Notes under the pieces: generated by a model
Seen by the model: the letters and a program-made list of their open reading frames with translations, nothing else
Database searches by the model: none
Told to the model about the DNA's origin: nothing
Translations under genes and position numbers: made by a program
Source of the DNA: Adiantum capillus-veneris
Lineage: Eukaryota; Streptophyta; Polypodiopsida; Polypodiales; Pteridaceae
NCBI GenBank assembly: GCA_014529385.2
Contig: CM043950.1
Span: 154,498,445-154,562,444, forward strand
Reading direction: 5' to 3'
DNA: 64,000 nt
In this document: positions 23,071 to 34,538 of the stretch, piece by piece
Position numbering within the stretch: position 1 is the stretch's first letter
Layout of the letters: every line of letters starts with the position of its first letter

Positions 23071-24552
23071 TAACCCTCCTAGCTCCCCTATGTCGCCATG
23101 GCAGAGAGAGAGAGAGAACTCCTTGCTTTGATTGGAGATCGAGAGAGAGAGAGACCTCGCCTTGGCTCCCTTCACCTCCTCGCCTTGGTTCCCTGTTTGC
23201 TTCCAATCCCCTCTTGCCCTTGTTGGCCTCTCTTTTTTTTGTTTTTGCTTGCTATCCCCGCTCATGCAAAAAAGCCTCCTATTATTAGCGTGCCCCTTCC
23301 CTTCAATAGCGCCACCGCTACTGACGTGGCACGGGAACGGGCACTATGACGTGGCAGTGTCGAGATCCGATAGCTCCAAACGGCACCACACTCAGACCGA
23401 ACACGAGCGCCTCGTCGAGCTGTGCGCTTCATGTTTCTTCACCGCCCTCAACAGAGCGCTACCGCGCAAACTACGAGTACATCTCCTCCTGCCTGCGGAT
23501 CTCGTCGCTGCCTGCTTTCTCTACGCCATGCTTCTCCTATTTTTCTTTTGTTCCCACCTCATTAACACATAGGGTGGCCCCCTTTTAGGGTAAACTTTGG
23601 GCGGCCGACTCCCTTTAGTTGCCTTTAGACGGCCAATTTATTTGAGTTATGGGCTTTGGGCACCACTCATGTCATACATCTCGGCCAAAGCATCGCCAAG
23701 CATGACTTCAGTTTCCAAGATCCCCTGACTAGCAATATCACCTTGAATTTTGTTGCCCACTCTAGTGCATTGAATGCCACCATAGCTTTCAAGATGCAAG
23801 TAGAGGTGATTCTATTTGCTAGAAGGCATTCCCTTTGCACTCAATTGTTTGTTTCTTGTATCAATTTCTCAGATGATGCAAAAATTATCCGGCTCAGTAG
23901 TGCGCTAGCAACTGACACCGGCCTCAAGCCATGTTCTCTCATCAAGCCGGACTCTGCTCGACAATCCGTAAATTCGTTTAGCCTTCCCAAACTGCATAAA
24001 ATGGATACAAACGTTGCCGAGGCTGTAAATTTCCAGATGGCGCTCCGACCAAGGTGACCGGCCTGGCACGGAATCGGCCCCCCGTGAATATTCAACGGCC
24101 AATATCTTGGCGACTGGGACTCCGATCACTGATCTGAAAAGACCGATGCACTCCACAAAATGAGCACTTTAGGCCCGTGCATTCATTTCAATTTTTTCCC
24201 CTCATCTGTAGTTGCCCAATCCGGTACGGATCTGCAATCGACTCAAACTTCAATATGCCATAACTTCTTCACCATAGCTCCAATTGACGAGCCGTAAAGA
24301 CAGCCGGTAGAGCACTTCAAGCATTGTAGTTCTAGACCATAATCTTTCATATGTGCTCACTTCAAGCATACTCATTTTTGGCATCATTAAGGCATCGGTT
24401 GGCCCTTTTAAGTCTCATATGGCATACATTTATAACTAAACTTGGCCTGTTAACAAGCCCTCATCACTGGCCATTAATCAAGTAGCCTTTCAATAAGCTT
24501 AGCTTGCATTTCTCTGCTCCTTTTCTTATCATGGAAGCGGTGCTGCATGACA
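22343..24552. mobile_element. 2.2-kb TG...CA insertion, probable solo LTR
   Basis: It interrupts element C gag. The left flank ends GGGGCCGG and the right flank begins CCGGCATC, while copy A has the uninterrupted GGGGCCGGCATC. The insertion therefore starts TGTCGGGGGATATGTG, ends GCATGACA and carries a CCGG duplication of 4 bp. Termini TGTC/GACA are typical of LTRs. I see no internal direct repeat, PBS or pol, so a solo LTR is the simplest reading; a non-autonomous element is the alternative. It contains a GA tract (23010-23067). Its orientation is undecided. Confidence 0.72.
23010..23067. repeat. (GA)n microsatellite
   Basis: 58 bp of perfect repeat inside the probable solo LTR, with shorter GA runs at 23103-23118 and 23139-23152. 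Confidence 0.97.
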
Positions 24553-27076
24553 CCGGCATCAATGCAGGCACTTGAGGTGTGTGTGTCCATGCTAAGGTTG
24601 GTCTATTGGCCATCGCACGCTTAAATACTATGCAATCCTTAGCTTGATGACCATACCTTCCACAAGCATTGCAATTCCCATTGAATTCTACTCTAAAAGT
24701 AGGGCATTCACTAGTACTATGCGGTCCATAGCATATTGAGCACCATTGTTGCTCCCTTCTTGGATACATATGATTGTTTTGCGGAGCACGATTGTCTCTA
24801 AGACTCACTTGAATAGCCTTGGTGAGATCTGCTAAAGTCATCTCATATATCTTTGGCTCCTTACCAATAGGCTTTAGGGTCATTGGTTGATGCCCCGATG
24901 CTTGCGAGCTAATAGATTTAGGCTCAACCGACACTCTTTCTCCTTGAATCATTAAATTATCCTCCAATTGGACTGCATTGGTGGTTACTGCTTCCCAAGT
25001 GGTGATACCTCTAATGACTAGGCCATTGTAGATATCCTCATGTCGTAATCCCCTAATGAATCTATCAAGAAATTGATTATTGTTGAAGCGCTCATTTGGA
25101 TTACAACGAGAATTCAAATGCTTCAAGCAACTAATAAATTCTCTCACCGACTCTCCTTCCTCTCGTTGGGCTTTCTCGAGCTGAGAGGCTACACCCCAAA
25201 GCACTACCTCTCGTATGTATTCTTTCAAGAACAGTCTCCTAAGAGTAGGGTAAATTGTTTTTTCTTCCACCTTAGGGTTATGTACCAATCCCCTGCCTTC
25301 CCACTTAAGGTTAGGCTTAAAGCATTACTCTTATGCAGGTCATTGTGTTCTCCTAGAGAATCGCATATTTGTTCAAACACTTCAATATGCTTTCTCACAT
25401 CCCCGTCTCCACTAAATTTTTGTGTGAGCTTGGCTATTTGTACTGCCTTGCTTCTAGGCTCTCTATCAGGCGTGTTACGCATATTCTCAGCAATAGATTG
25501 ACCAATAGCTTGAGAAAATGTTGCCAAGTCACCTAAGTGAGTAGGAACCGTGGGTGAAGGTGCTCCAGAGATTACATGTGGAGTAGGTATTGGTATTGGG
25601 CTTGGCGCATAGGGCCCTTGGGTTCCACGTTGGGTACGATGTTGTGCCATGTGGTGGCCCAAAGTTCATATGTGTGGCCCTAGGCATAGCCAACATCGGA
25701 TGTGACATGCTAATGCTAGCTGGTATAGTCCCATGGAAATAAGAGCTTGGGTGTTGTGCTTGTGGAGCATAGGTAGTTGAAACAATGGGAGGGGTAGGGA
25801 CTACATGAGTGCGATGACCCAAAGGTGCATACGATTGGTACACACTTGTAGGTACTGTTGCAGGCATTGAGCTACCATGTAGTGGTGCTTTACTAACAAA
25901 TGAGGTCGATGGCGTGTTTCTTGGCATGTCCATCATTGGGGTAGGCATGGTAGCCCTGGTGTCATCAAGGGAAAGATGAGCTAGACTTGGAAAGGTAAAG
26001 CTATCACTTGTGGGCTCAGATGGAAACTGAGACCCCTGGCGAAACAACATATGGGTGATCCATCGTACTTACCGAGGGAGTCTCCATTTGCGATGAGGTC
26101 GGTTGTTTAGCCTTTCTTGTATCCAAGAATCTCATGAGACCCGTTGAAGGCATGTTGATCCCCTTGTTCTATCTCTCTAACTCAATGACCCTATGGATGA
26201 CCTCACAAACTCTCTGTTGTTGATCCTCCACACTAGTAGCACCCATTGTAGATTGTAGGACATGTAACCAACCCACGTGATAGGTGTCAATTGTGTATAG
26301 GTCCATTAGAGTTTTCGTTTGTAGTTCGTACTCCCAGTTCTCATTTAAGAACGCTCCATCTAGGATTGAGGTGCTAGGGGTGTCCTTTGAGCTAGATGCA
26401 ATGTTGCTTTCTAGGGGTTGGACCTTAGCGGTTGCTAAGTCAGAAGCACTCGGTTGCTCTCTTAGCAAGGATATTGACATAGGGGCTTTCGCTTTTAACT
26501 CTCTTCATTGCTCCGCTTTGCGTAAGCTCTCGACTTCCTTTTCCCTTGCTGCAAGGATATATCGCTCAACCTACTCTTCAGCAAGGCTTCTACCATCGTG
26601 TAATATGACGTCAAAGGGGAATAGCTCTGAAGAGTCAGGAGGTGCAGTGAATGAAGTATTCACGTGCATATTCTCTAAGGGCATAGGGTCTCCATTGGTC
26701 ATGAATGGAGAATTTACTTCCCCACCCCCCTCATTTATATCATTAGTTCCATGTTCGGAGCGAGTGTCTCTACTAAAGGTTTCTTTAAGCGGCTAAGCAT
26801 GCTCAACCCGGACCACGGGCCCATGGCACGCATGTCTTCGTTTGAGCTATTGGGATTAGGCATTGGGAAACCCTCCATGACATCGTAGTCAGAGAAAGAG
26901 TCACTAGCCGCTATGTTCGGGTCTTGGTTTGTACTACCTTGGGTCCCCGCCGAGGGCCCGGATCCTAAGGCAGGTGGATAATAAGAACTCGCATAAGTCA
27001 AAGTTCTCTCTAGTTGCTCCATCTCTAGCACACTACCAGAGCGCAGATACATGTGCCTTTGACAACCTACAAGCAT
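24553..27076 (-). pseudogene. element C gag, N-terminal, capsid and first knuckles
   Basis: Minus-strand order: N-terminal Ser/Pro-rich segment (27076-26735, DYDVMEGFPMPNPNSSNED), helix-rich and ENWEYELQTK segment (26480-26169), Pro/Thr-rich linker (26050-25529), then the capsid-type gag domain (25500-24900). That domain has LGDLATFSQAIGQSIAENMR, AGDWY and HEDIYNGLVIRGITTWEAV. Two knuckles follow: an intact CSICYGPHSTSEC (CX2CX3HX4C) and CNACGRYGHQAKDC. The stretch 25288-24464 is open and includes both knuckles, making this the best preserved gag of the family. The frame is broken at about 25290, 25530 and 26170. Confidence 0.85.
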
Positions 27077-27774
27077 CGGTGAATAACCTCGAAGGTTAAC
27101 CTGTTACTTTTTTAGGCGTCCGTTTTCACTCGTTTTCTTTTAATGTTTTTTTATGATCGGTTTTTTTTATTAAAGTGTGTGATAGCTCGAAACAAGCGTA
27201 TCACTCATAGGGTCGCGGTGTGTTTTTCAGCACAACATTCGGTCACCTGAAGCTCCGTTGGTCCTTAAAAAAGTGGATTTTTAGCTACGTGTGAAGCTAA
27301 AATTTGTAATTTTAAAGGGCGACTGAGGACTAAGCCTGAGCATGAGCTTGGGCTTGGGTATGGGCTTGGGTCTGGGAGATATTCCCGATCCCTGTCCTAC
27401 CTTTAAAAGTTTTCTTTTTAAAATAATTTTTAAAGGATAAGGTCGCCGCGGCCTGCGCGTGAGCACACATACACTCTACCTACCTACTTACAACTAATAC
27501 ACCTACTATTACAGACTAACACACTTCATTAGCTCTCACAGATCTACTTTCTACTTACTGTACTTTACATTACACAGAACTAACAACCTTAATACTAATA
27601 CCTTAGCACAGAGAAAACACAGTAACCTTTCAAAACTTCATTAACAAAGAAATACACAGTAGCAACACAAAATCCTTCTTCTCAACACACACACCCTCCT
27701 TCCCTACCTTTCCTACAATTGAAATTGCACCACAAAAGAAGCAGAGAGTGCCATTCAAGCTTAGTGAATGGCAT
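27077..27774 (-). other. element C leader, non-coding
   Basis: The leader between PBS and gag, closely similar to 10091-10813. It contains a GGGCTT-type short tandem repeat near 27350. No supported ORF. Confidence 0.55.
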
Positions 27775-27792
27775 TCCCCGGCAACGGCGCCA
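27775..27792 (-). other. element C primer binding site
   Basis: Minus strand TGGCGCCGTTGCCGGGGA, the form best known from Athila-type elements; 4 nt after the LTR end. Confidence 0.87.
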
Positions 27793-27796
27793 AAAA

Positions 27797-28368
27797 TGTG
27801 CACGTCTGTCGCACGCGTCAATGCAAGGAACTTGCCGATACACTCTGTGCGAGCCACAAATGGCTCCAAGCACACAACAAGCCTAAACTATTAAGCTCAA
27901 AGAAGGGGATGGTGTGTCACTCACTACTCTACGCTTGCTGTCATGGAGGATTCCTTGCCACGAAGAAGAGGGAGACGCCACTACGCCGCGCTCAACCACC
28001 TCGCCGCCGTCGTGCCGCCGTAATGCGCGATCGCACTCTCTCTCTCTCTCTCTCTCACGCATACACACACACACACAAGGAGATGAAGAAGAAGAAGATG
28101 GAGATGGAGCAAGAGCACTCTTCAATTGCACAAATGAGAGAATGAGTGAATTTTAGGTTTAGTTGACTTTTATATGAGCTCCCCCCATTCACACTTGGGC
28201 GCCCATGCTTAGCCAACTAATCCCTTGAATGTTCCAGTTAGAGTGCACCTCTCATCGATGATAACTCTTACCCTTTTCCTATTGGACTGACAAGCCCGGT
28301 ACCCGACTCTACCAAATAAATAATACAACATCCGTCGTAGGTGATAGGAATGTGCGTGAGGGTTAACA
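27797..28368 (-). repeat. element C 5' LTR
   Basis: Minus-strand TGTTAACCCTCAC...GTGCACA, 572 bp. TATA-like box at 28167-28174; shortened CT and CA tracts at 28036-28058 and 28063-28076. Confidence 0.88.
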
Positions 28369-28533
28369 ATTGCCTTGCTACACAAGATCTATACAAGCTG
28401 AATATACACGCATAAGCTTGTATCTGATGCCACCAAGCCGTATTGAACGTCCCTTACGTCTCGCTAGGAAGCCATCGCATGTGCATCACCAAAGCTTTGA
28501 TACCAGTTGAAGAGTGCATCTATGTGGATGCAT
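28369..28533. other. short spacer with a Copia-PBS-like site
   Basis: 165 bp between the element C LTR and the next LTR. The minus strand contains TGGTATCAAAGC (about 28489-28500), one mismatch from the Copia PBS, so this may be a scrap of a Copia leader. Nothing else is recognised. Confidence 0.35.
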
Positions 28534-30705
28534 TGTCAAGAAGTTTGCGATCTTGCCAGGAAAGCACCAGGCTTTTGGCTATGAGAGTTTGTCAGAAAAC
28601 TCCAAAAAAATTATGAAGGAGCTATACCATAGATGCCATGAAGTCTAGGGTCTAGAAGGAACTACAATCAAAGAATCCCCACTCTTTCTCTCTTGCACTA
28701 ACACACACAAAGAAGGAACACAAAAGAGAATATCAAAACAACACAAAGATGAAAACATCAAGGCTATGGCCGTATCGTATCATGGGTAATATGAAAGGGT
28801 TAATAGATAAGTTAATGGTGTTTAATCTTTTCCGACCAAACAAGGTACGAATTGTTCTTTGGAATTGTAATTTTGTGCTTACCATAATATATTGTTTTGT
28901 CTAGTGATTGGGATTAATTGTGTGTACAAATTCTCTTGGTTCATAGCAATATAACTACACTTACATCAAAAGAAAAGTTATAGTCTATAACGGATAGTAT
29001 GATAGGATCCGATGAAAGAGGTATTTCGTTTAGCCTTTCTGGGCCAAAGAGAAACACTATACGTTGTTGAAAGTGTATTTCACGGCTAATCCATACGTTA
29101 ATTGTAAGATCGCATAGAGTGGAAGCTATAGAAATTTACATCATGTGGATTATTCATCTAGGATAACTTTAGTATCTGAAACAATGTAGATATGAGAGAA
29201 GTAAAGGAAAGAGAATTTTCCTCCCAAGCACTATTCTTGTCCGTAGTAGGCAATCAAGATACTGCGGGGAGAGATGTACCTGTAGCAAGAAGAACCTAGA
29301 ATTTGTAGAGAGAATGACTTTTTAAGAGTGAGAGAGATATATTTGGTTAGGGAGGGAGATGAAATTAAATATATATGTTGGATTAGAGATAAAAAAGAAA
29401 ACAGCAAGAAACCAACAAAATATCAAACTAAAGCACATCTTACTTGACAAACTCTTTGGGAGTTATTCACCATTATGATGGAGAGAGAAGAAGAGGTAAG
29501 ACTTTAGCCTTGATTGATGCACTGAGTTCAATACCTTCTTTGATTAGAGTTGATCTTCCACTCGAGGGGTTCACCTTTCAGTATTTCCCTATATAATGTA
29601 TGTTTGTGGGGTATTAAAAAAACCCCTCTTTTAACAAGTTTGAATGAATAAAATGACCCCTTATTTTAGGATTTTTTTCCAATATTGAATATAAAAACAC
29701 CTTATTTTAATGTATCTCTGTTAAATTTCCTAAAACTTTTGCATTTTAAAACCCCTCCTTTCAAACTCACACTATACATTAACATGATTACATAGTGCAC
29801 CCCCTGAGATCTTCCAAGGACAGCTTACAAGATTGGCTAGTCTTCCTCTAGGAGCAAGTGTAGGCTTATGCTTATGTTTATGGCTAAGTACAATTAAAAA
29901 TCAATCCTCTCACTCCCTTATGAATGGTTTTCAAAGAAAAAGAGGTCCCCTTTTATAGGTGAAGGGAACCCCCAAGGGTTACACAAGAAAGAGAAGAGCC
30001 AGTGTGAATAGGAACTGGTAAAGTTTGAAATGAGTTGTCCTTGCATGATGTGGGCAAATTGGGGTCCACCATTTTGATGATATCTCCTTTATCGTGGCTC
30101 CAAATAAATAAATAAAAATAGGAGCAAAAAGTTCAGCTCATAAGCTATGACCCCCATTTAATATACTTTTTCCAATTCGGATTGGAACCTTGTGTAAAAA
30201 AATCATCAAAATAGGATACATTTCTAGCAGCAAAAGTCTTCTTGTGGTTCCCTTAGCCTAGACTTTCATTTGATTCCAATAGACACCTCATGCAATATGA
30301 AAGCATGACCTTGTTCCTTGAAAAATTTTTGTAATCATGCTTGCAATAATGCATTTAAATAGGTGTATCTTTCAAAATCATGCAAGCTAGTGTCCCACTA
30401 GGATCTGATTCCTTCCTAGTAGTTATTAAAAAGAAATATATGAAAAATATGTAGAATATATATAGATTGGAAATTACCCTAGATATAAGATCTAGCTAGG
30501 GTGTAAGATGATAATGAGATAGTAGAAAGAAATAACCAATGCTTTTTCCTCAAGTTAAAGAAGGGGAGCTATTGATGCTTTTTTCCAGCAGAGTACTTTC
30601 TAACAGTAAAGTAAGAATATGTTATCCTTGAGATATATAATAGAATGAGATGGAAATCTTATTATTATACTTAGATATGCATATGTACATTATAGGAAAT
30701 ATACT
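28534..30705 (-). mobile_element. degenerate F-family LTR (third copy)
   Basis: Homologous over its length to the two element F LTRs but more diverged, with indels. The minus-strand 3' end (TTCTTGACA) is present, while the first 95 or so bases of the minus-strand 5' end are missing beyond 30705. A TATA-like box is kept at 29950-29957. It keeps traces of both small ORFs, each broken by a small indel. No internal region is attached, so it is a truncated solo LTR older than element F. Confidence 0.82.
28770..29155 (-). pseudogene. degenerate small leader ORF pair
   Basis: Minus-strand start ATGAATAATCCACATGATG (from about 29153) matches the type a ORF of element F for about 15 codons, then loses frame through a 2-nt deletion. 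The type b ORF starts at the equivalent ATGAACCAAGAG site and also loses frame after about 15 codons. This shows what the pair looks like without constraint, against the intact pairs in F and G. Confidence 0.7.
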
Positions 30706-32465
30706 AAGACCATATTAGGTGAAGTGGGAAAATCCCAATTCCCAGATTGAACAACTTTCAATATATCATGTACAAGGTGTTGACGTTTTGTACTAGACTA
30801 AACATTTGAAAGAAAAATTGGCCTAGAAAAATTATGGTTTGGGTGGTTGCATCATCAAGAGAATAGTACATTGATTCCATTTTCATTATTTATACTCTAT
30901 TGTACTACCTATAACTTATCCTAACATGGATACATTGGTTTGAAGGCTCACAAATTGTTCAGGCTAAGGTCAAATGGAGTACCTGAATTTTCAGTTCAAG
31001 GTCCACCACTTGTCCAAGCTGGCACCCATTGAGAAATAAACCCACTTGTGCATGATATTACAGAAACACACACCTCTAATCTAGAAATTCCTCACAAGGT
31101 ACGAGCCATTTATAAAATGTGTAGCATATGTCAATTGCAACATAGGAGGGCTAGTTTCAAGGTGCATTTGTCTAGGATAGGCTATGGAAGAATGCAAAGT
31201 CCACTTCTTATCTAAGCTACAATTAGTGAAAGGGTAAGCAAACATGTTTACATAAAAATTTCTTCAAGTACTTCTCCATTGCAACATAGAAGGTTTAATT
31301 TGAAGTTCAAGAAATTAGGCTAAAAACATATATAATGAAATAAATACTACCCACAAGAAAACATTAAATATGTTATTCTATACCAAATTGGAGAAGTTAA
31401 CGTCCAGAAACATCCAATTATGCCTAGACCCTAATAAAGATATGCATGCATACATTGACATCTCAATACATGCACTTAGACTCCATGGTTTTCCTCTCAG
31501 CATATTTTAGTTTCCAAAACTCTCTTACATAGAGGATGTAAAATAATCATTCTTGATTCAAACATTTTTCTCCACAAACAAGGTCTCTCACACAATTCAA
31601 AGTCCATGATTTCTTTTCTCCCAATGCAAACAATTAGACTTTATGTTTTTCCTTTCAAAGACTTGTAGGTTCTAAAACTCTTTCATATGAAGGACACAAA
31701 AATAAATGTTTTAGGCAAACATGCGTGCCAAGACCAAGATATTTCTTGCATAGCCGTGAATTCTCCATTCCCGTAAGGTTTATCTTGATATCAAACATAA
31801 TTTTCTCCTAGTTACAAATGGATGCAACCTTTACATGGAATGATATAGAATTGCTAAAGAGCAAAAATACATTTTTTTAAATATATCATGATGAAACAAA
31901 ATCATGATTTACTAAAATGAGTCCCCAAAAACAAGGTGCAATCTAGAACTACATTGAAATCTTCTTCGACTTGAATACACTCTAGTAATATAGTGAAGTC
32001 CCCTTAGACTAGGGTACAGTTCATCGACACATTTTTGTTCTAAAGCATGATGCTTTGTCATTACATTGGATTCTCCTTGTAATTGGATACACTCTAGTAA
32101 TACATGGAAGTCCTCTTAGAGTAGAGTGCACTCCATTACAAGTCCCTTAAAACACAGCAGAATCCATCACATAGGGTTCTCCTTATAATAGCATATACTG
32201 GAGTAATACGTGGAGGTCCCCTTAGAGAAGGGTGCACTCCATGTACAAATAATTTTCTTTATAATAGGATACCCTGTAGAATACATGCAAGTCCCCTTAG
32301 AGTAGGGTGCACTCCATGCAACTGTTCATCAAATTGACACATCTTTGTTTTTAAAATAACCTTTGAATTATATAGTAATACAAATACACATCATACTAAA
32401 AGGACATCATCTGGCCATGAAAAGGATCATTGTCAACCTTCTTTAATGTTATCACCTTGACACGT
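30706..32465. other. intergenic flank, no intact gene
   Basis: A/T-rich sequence to the left of element F. A single GGTCCACCACTTGTCCAAGCT unit of the 180-bp satellite motif lies at about 31002-31022, with weaker relatives around 30940-31170, and a local tandem repeat occupies 31971-32345. Joined across F, the first bases left of 32466 (minus strand) continue the FCP1-like reading frame for two codons to a TGA. Confidence 0.5.
31971..32345. repeat. imperfect tandem repeat, four units
   Basis: Four units of about 76-115 bp share CTAGTAATAnnnnGAAGTCC, CCTTAGAGTAGGGTGCACTCC and a TTCTCCTTATAAT spacer. Units start near 31971, 32089, 32194 and 32270. Confidence 0.75.
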
Positions 32466-32666
32466 TGTCGAGAAATTTTCGGTCTTGCCAGGAAAGCACC
32501 GGGCTTATGGCTGTGAGAGGTTGTGAGAGAACTCAACAAAAACTATATGAAGGAGTTAAACCATAGATGCCATGAAGACTAGGGTTCGGAAAGAAGTGCA
32601 ATCAAAGAAGACTCACTCTTTCTCTCTTGCATTCACACACACAAAGAAAGAACGCAAAAGAGAATG

Positions 32667-32879
32667 TCAAAACAATACGAAGATGAAAACATCAAGGCTA
32701 TGGTCATATCGTATCATGGGTAATATGAAAGGGTTAATGGATGAGTTAATGGCATTCAATCTTGGCTGACCAAATAGGCTACGAATTGTTCTTTGGAATT
32801 GTAGTTTTGTGCTTACCATAATATATATATTTTGTCTAGTGATTGGGATTAATTGTGTGTACAAATCCTCTTGGTTCAT
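32667..32879 (-). CDS. small leader ORF, type b (element F 3' LTR)
   Basis: A 70-residue protein beginning MNQEDLYTQLIPITRQ and ending SLDVFIFVLF. By eye about 43 of 70 residues match the G type b ORF (51595-51807), with the same start and the same last codon position. Its ATG overlaps the stop of the type a ORF as ATGA, a layout compatible with coupled or reinitiating translation. The C-terminal third is hydrophobic (INPFILPMIRYD, DVFIFVLF) but too short to call a membrane segment. The function is unknown. Confidence 0.68.
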   Translation of the reverse strand: MNQEDLYTQLIPITRQNIYIMVSTKLQFQRTIRSLFGQPRLNAINSSINPFILPMIRYDHSLDVFIFVLF

Positions 32880-33094
32880 AGCAAGATAACTACGCTTACA
32901 TCAAAAGAAAAATTATAGTCTATGAGAGGTAGTATGATGGGATCCGGTGATAGAAGTATTTCATTGAGCCTTTCAGGGCCAAAGAGAAACACTATACGTT
33001 GTTGAAAGTGTATTTTACGGCTAATCCATACGTTAATTCTAATAGATTGTACAGAGTGAAAGAGATAGAAATGATCATCATGTGGGTTATTCAT
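32876..33094 (-). CDS. small leader ORF, type a (element F 3' LTR)
   Basis: A 72-residue protein, MNNPHDDHFYLFHSVQ to DVSVVILL. About 49 of 69 aligned residues match the G type a ORF, including an unbroken EILLSPDPII block. Types a and b are paralogues: both have MN at the start, FQ in the middle, G..RL, P.I.P..Y and a DV + hydrophobic end. In the 3' LTR this copy would not be translated from the genomic RNA leader; its twin in the 5' LTR would be. Confidence 0.7.
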   Translation of the reverse strand: MNNPHDDHFYLFHSVQSIRINVWISRKIHFQQRIVFLFGPERLNEILLSPDPIILPLIDYNFSFDVSVVILL

Positions 33095-34480
33095 TTAGGA
33101 TACTATGTGAGAAATGTAGATATGAGAGAAGTGAAGAGATGAGAAGTTTCCCTCCCAAGCCCTATTCTTGCTCGTAGGCAATAAGGATACTGCCGGGAGA
33201 GATGTACCTGTAGAAAAGAGAACCTAGAATTTTCAGAGAGGATGAATTACTAAGAATGAGAGAGATAGGTTTGCTTTAGGAGATGAGATTAGATACATAT
33301 ACATATGTTGGATTAGAGATGAAAAAGAAAACAACAACAAATCAAGAAAACATCAATGTAGAACACATCTTACTTGACAAACCCTTTGGCACCATTATTG
33401 ATGGAGAGAGAAGAAGAGTGGATAATTCCACTTTGATTGATACACCAAGTGCAAGACCTTCTTTGATTAGAGTTGATCTTCCAAGGTTAGATTGTTTCAA
33501 GAATGGCTAGTCTCCCTTTAAGAGAAAGTGTAGGCTTGGGCTTATGTTAATGGCTAAGTACAATTAGGCATTACTACTCACTCCCTCAAGAATTCCTCTC
33601 ATCAATGGCTTAAATGCTTGAGTTTCTTCCAAAGAATAATAGGTCCCCTTTTATAGGTGAAGGGAACCCCCAAGGGTTTACACAAGAAGAGAGGAGCGAG
33701 TGTGAACAGGAATTGGAAAAGTTGGAAATGAGTTGTCCCTGCATGATGTGGGCAGACTGGGGTCCAGTATTTTGATCATATCTCCTCAACTGTGGCTCCA
33801 AATAAAAAAGTAAAAATATGGGAAAAAACTTCAGCTCATTAGCTACGATTTTCATTTTAAAATCGTTTTCCAATTCGGATTGGAACCTTGTGTAAAACAT
33901 TCATCAAAATAAGGTCCATTTATGGCAGCAAAAGTCTTCATGTGGTCTCCTTAGCCTAGACTTTCATTTAATTCCAAAGGACACCTCATGTCATATGAAA
34001 GCATGACATTGCTCCTTGACAAAGTTTTGTAATCATGCTTGCAATAATGCATTAAAATAAGTGTATCTTTGAAATCATGCCACCTAGTGTCCCACTAGGA
34101 TTTGATTCTCTCCTTGTAGCTATTTAAGAAGAAATATAAGAAAAGTATAAAAAATACATAGAATATATATATATTGGAGTTTACCCTAGATATAGGATTT
34201 AGCTAGGGTGTGAGATGATAATGAAAGAGTAGAAATAAAGAATCAATGCTTTTTGCCCCAAGTTAAAGAGGCGGAGCTATTGATGCTTTTCCCATAGTAT
34301 TTTCTGATGGTAAAGTAAGGATATGATACCCTTGAGAAAAATAATAGGATGAGATAGAAGGCTTATTATTATACTTAAATATGCATATGTACACTATAAG
34401 AAATATAATTATATATCTAAAAAAATACAAGATAGATCTTGTAGCATGCGTTCCCACTATGTACGTGTCACAGCACGACA

Positions 34481-34494
34481 TCCACCCCCTCTAA
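34481..34494 (-). other. element F polypurine tract
   Basis: Minus strand TTTAGAGGGGGTGGA directly precedes the 3' LTR start TGTCGTG; a standard plus-strand primer site. Confidence 0.85.
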
Positions 34495-34538
34495 ACCTGC
34501 ATATCCTCCGGTATGTGCCACATTGTCTCTTTATAAGA

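Larger units (their letters stand above)
21003..28368 (-). mobile_element. element C: truncated Ty3/Gypsy, inverted relative to B
   Basis: Minus-strand 5' LTR (28368-27797), PBS (27792-27775), leader (27774-27077) and gag (27076-21003). A 2.2-kb insertion sits at 22343-24552. The sequence ends at FLNGELKFGL, the point just before protease in copy B, where it meets the end of B head-on. No pol or 3' LTR. Many frameshifts, but slightly better preserved than A and B. Confidence 0.85.
32466..34480 (-). repeat. element F 3' LTR
   Basis: Minus strand TGTCGTGCTG...TTCTCGACA... with TG/CA ends; 2015 bp. It has a TATA box at 33648-33655 and the two small leader ORFs downstream of it. The U3 block shared with G and D is at 33761-33900. 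Confidence 0.92.

Noticed and set aside
22658-23588. Apparent plus-strand ORFs in the 2.2-kb insertion
   Set aside because: Short, simple-sequence-rich frames without domain similarity; the insertion has LTR-like ends and no pol.
28489-28500. Copia primer binding site on the minus strand
   Set aside because: One mismatch and no adjoining LTR or Copia coding sequence; kept only as a weak note on the spacer.
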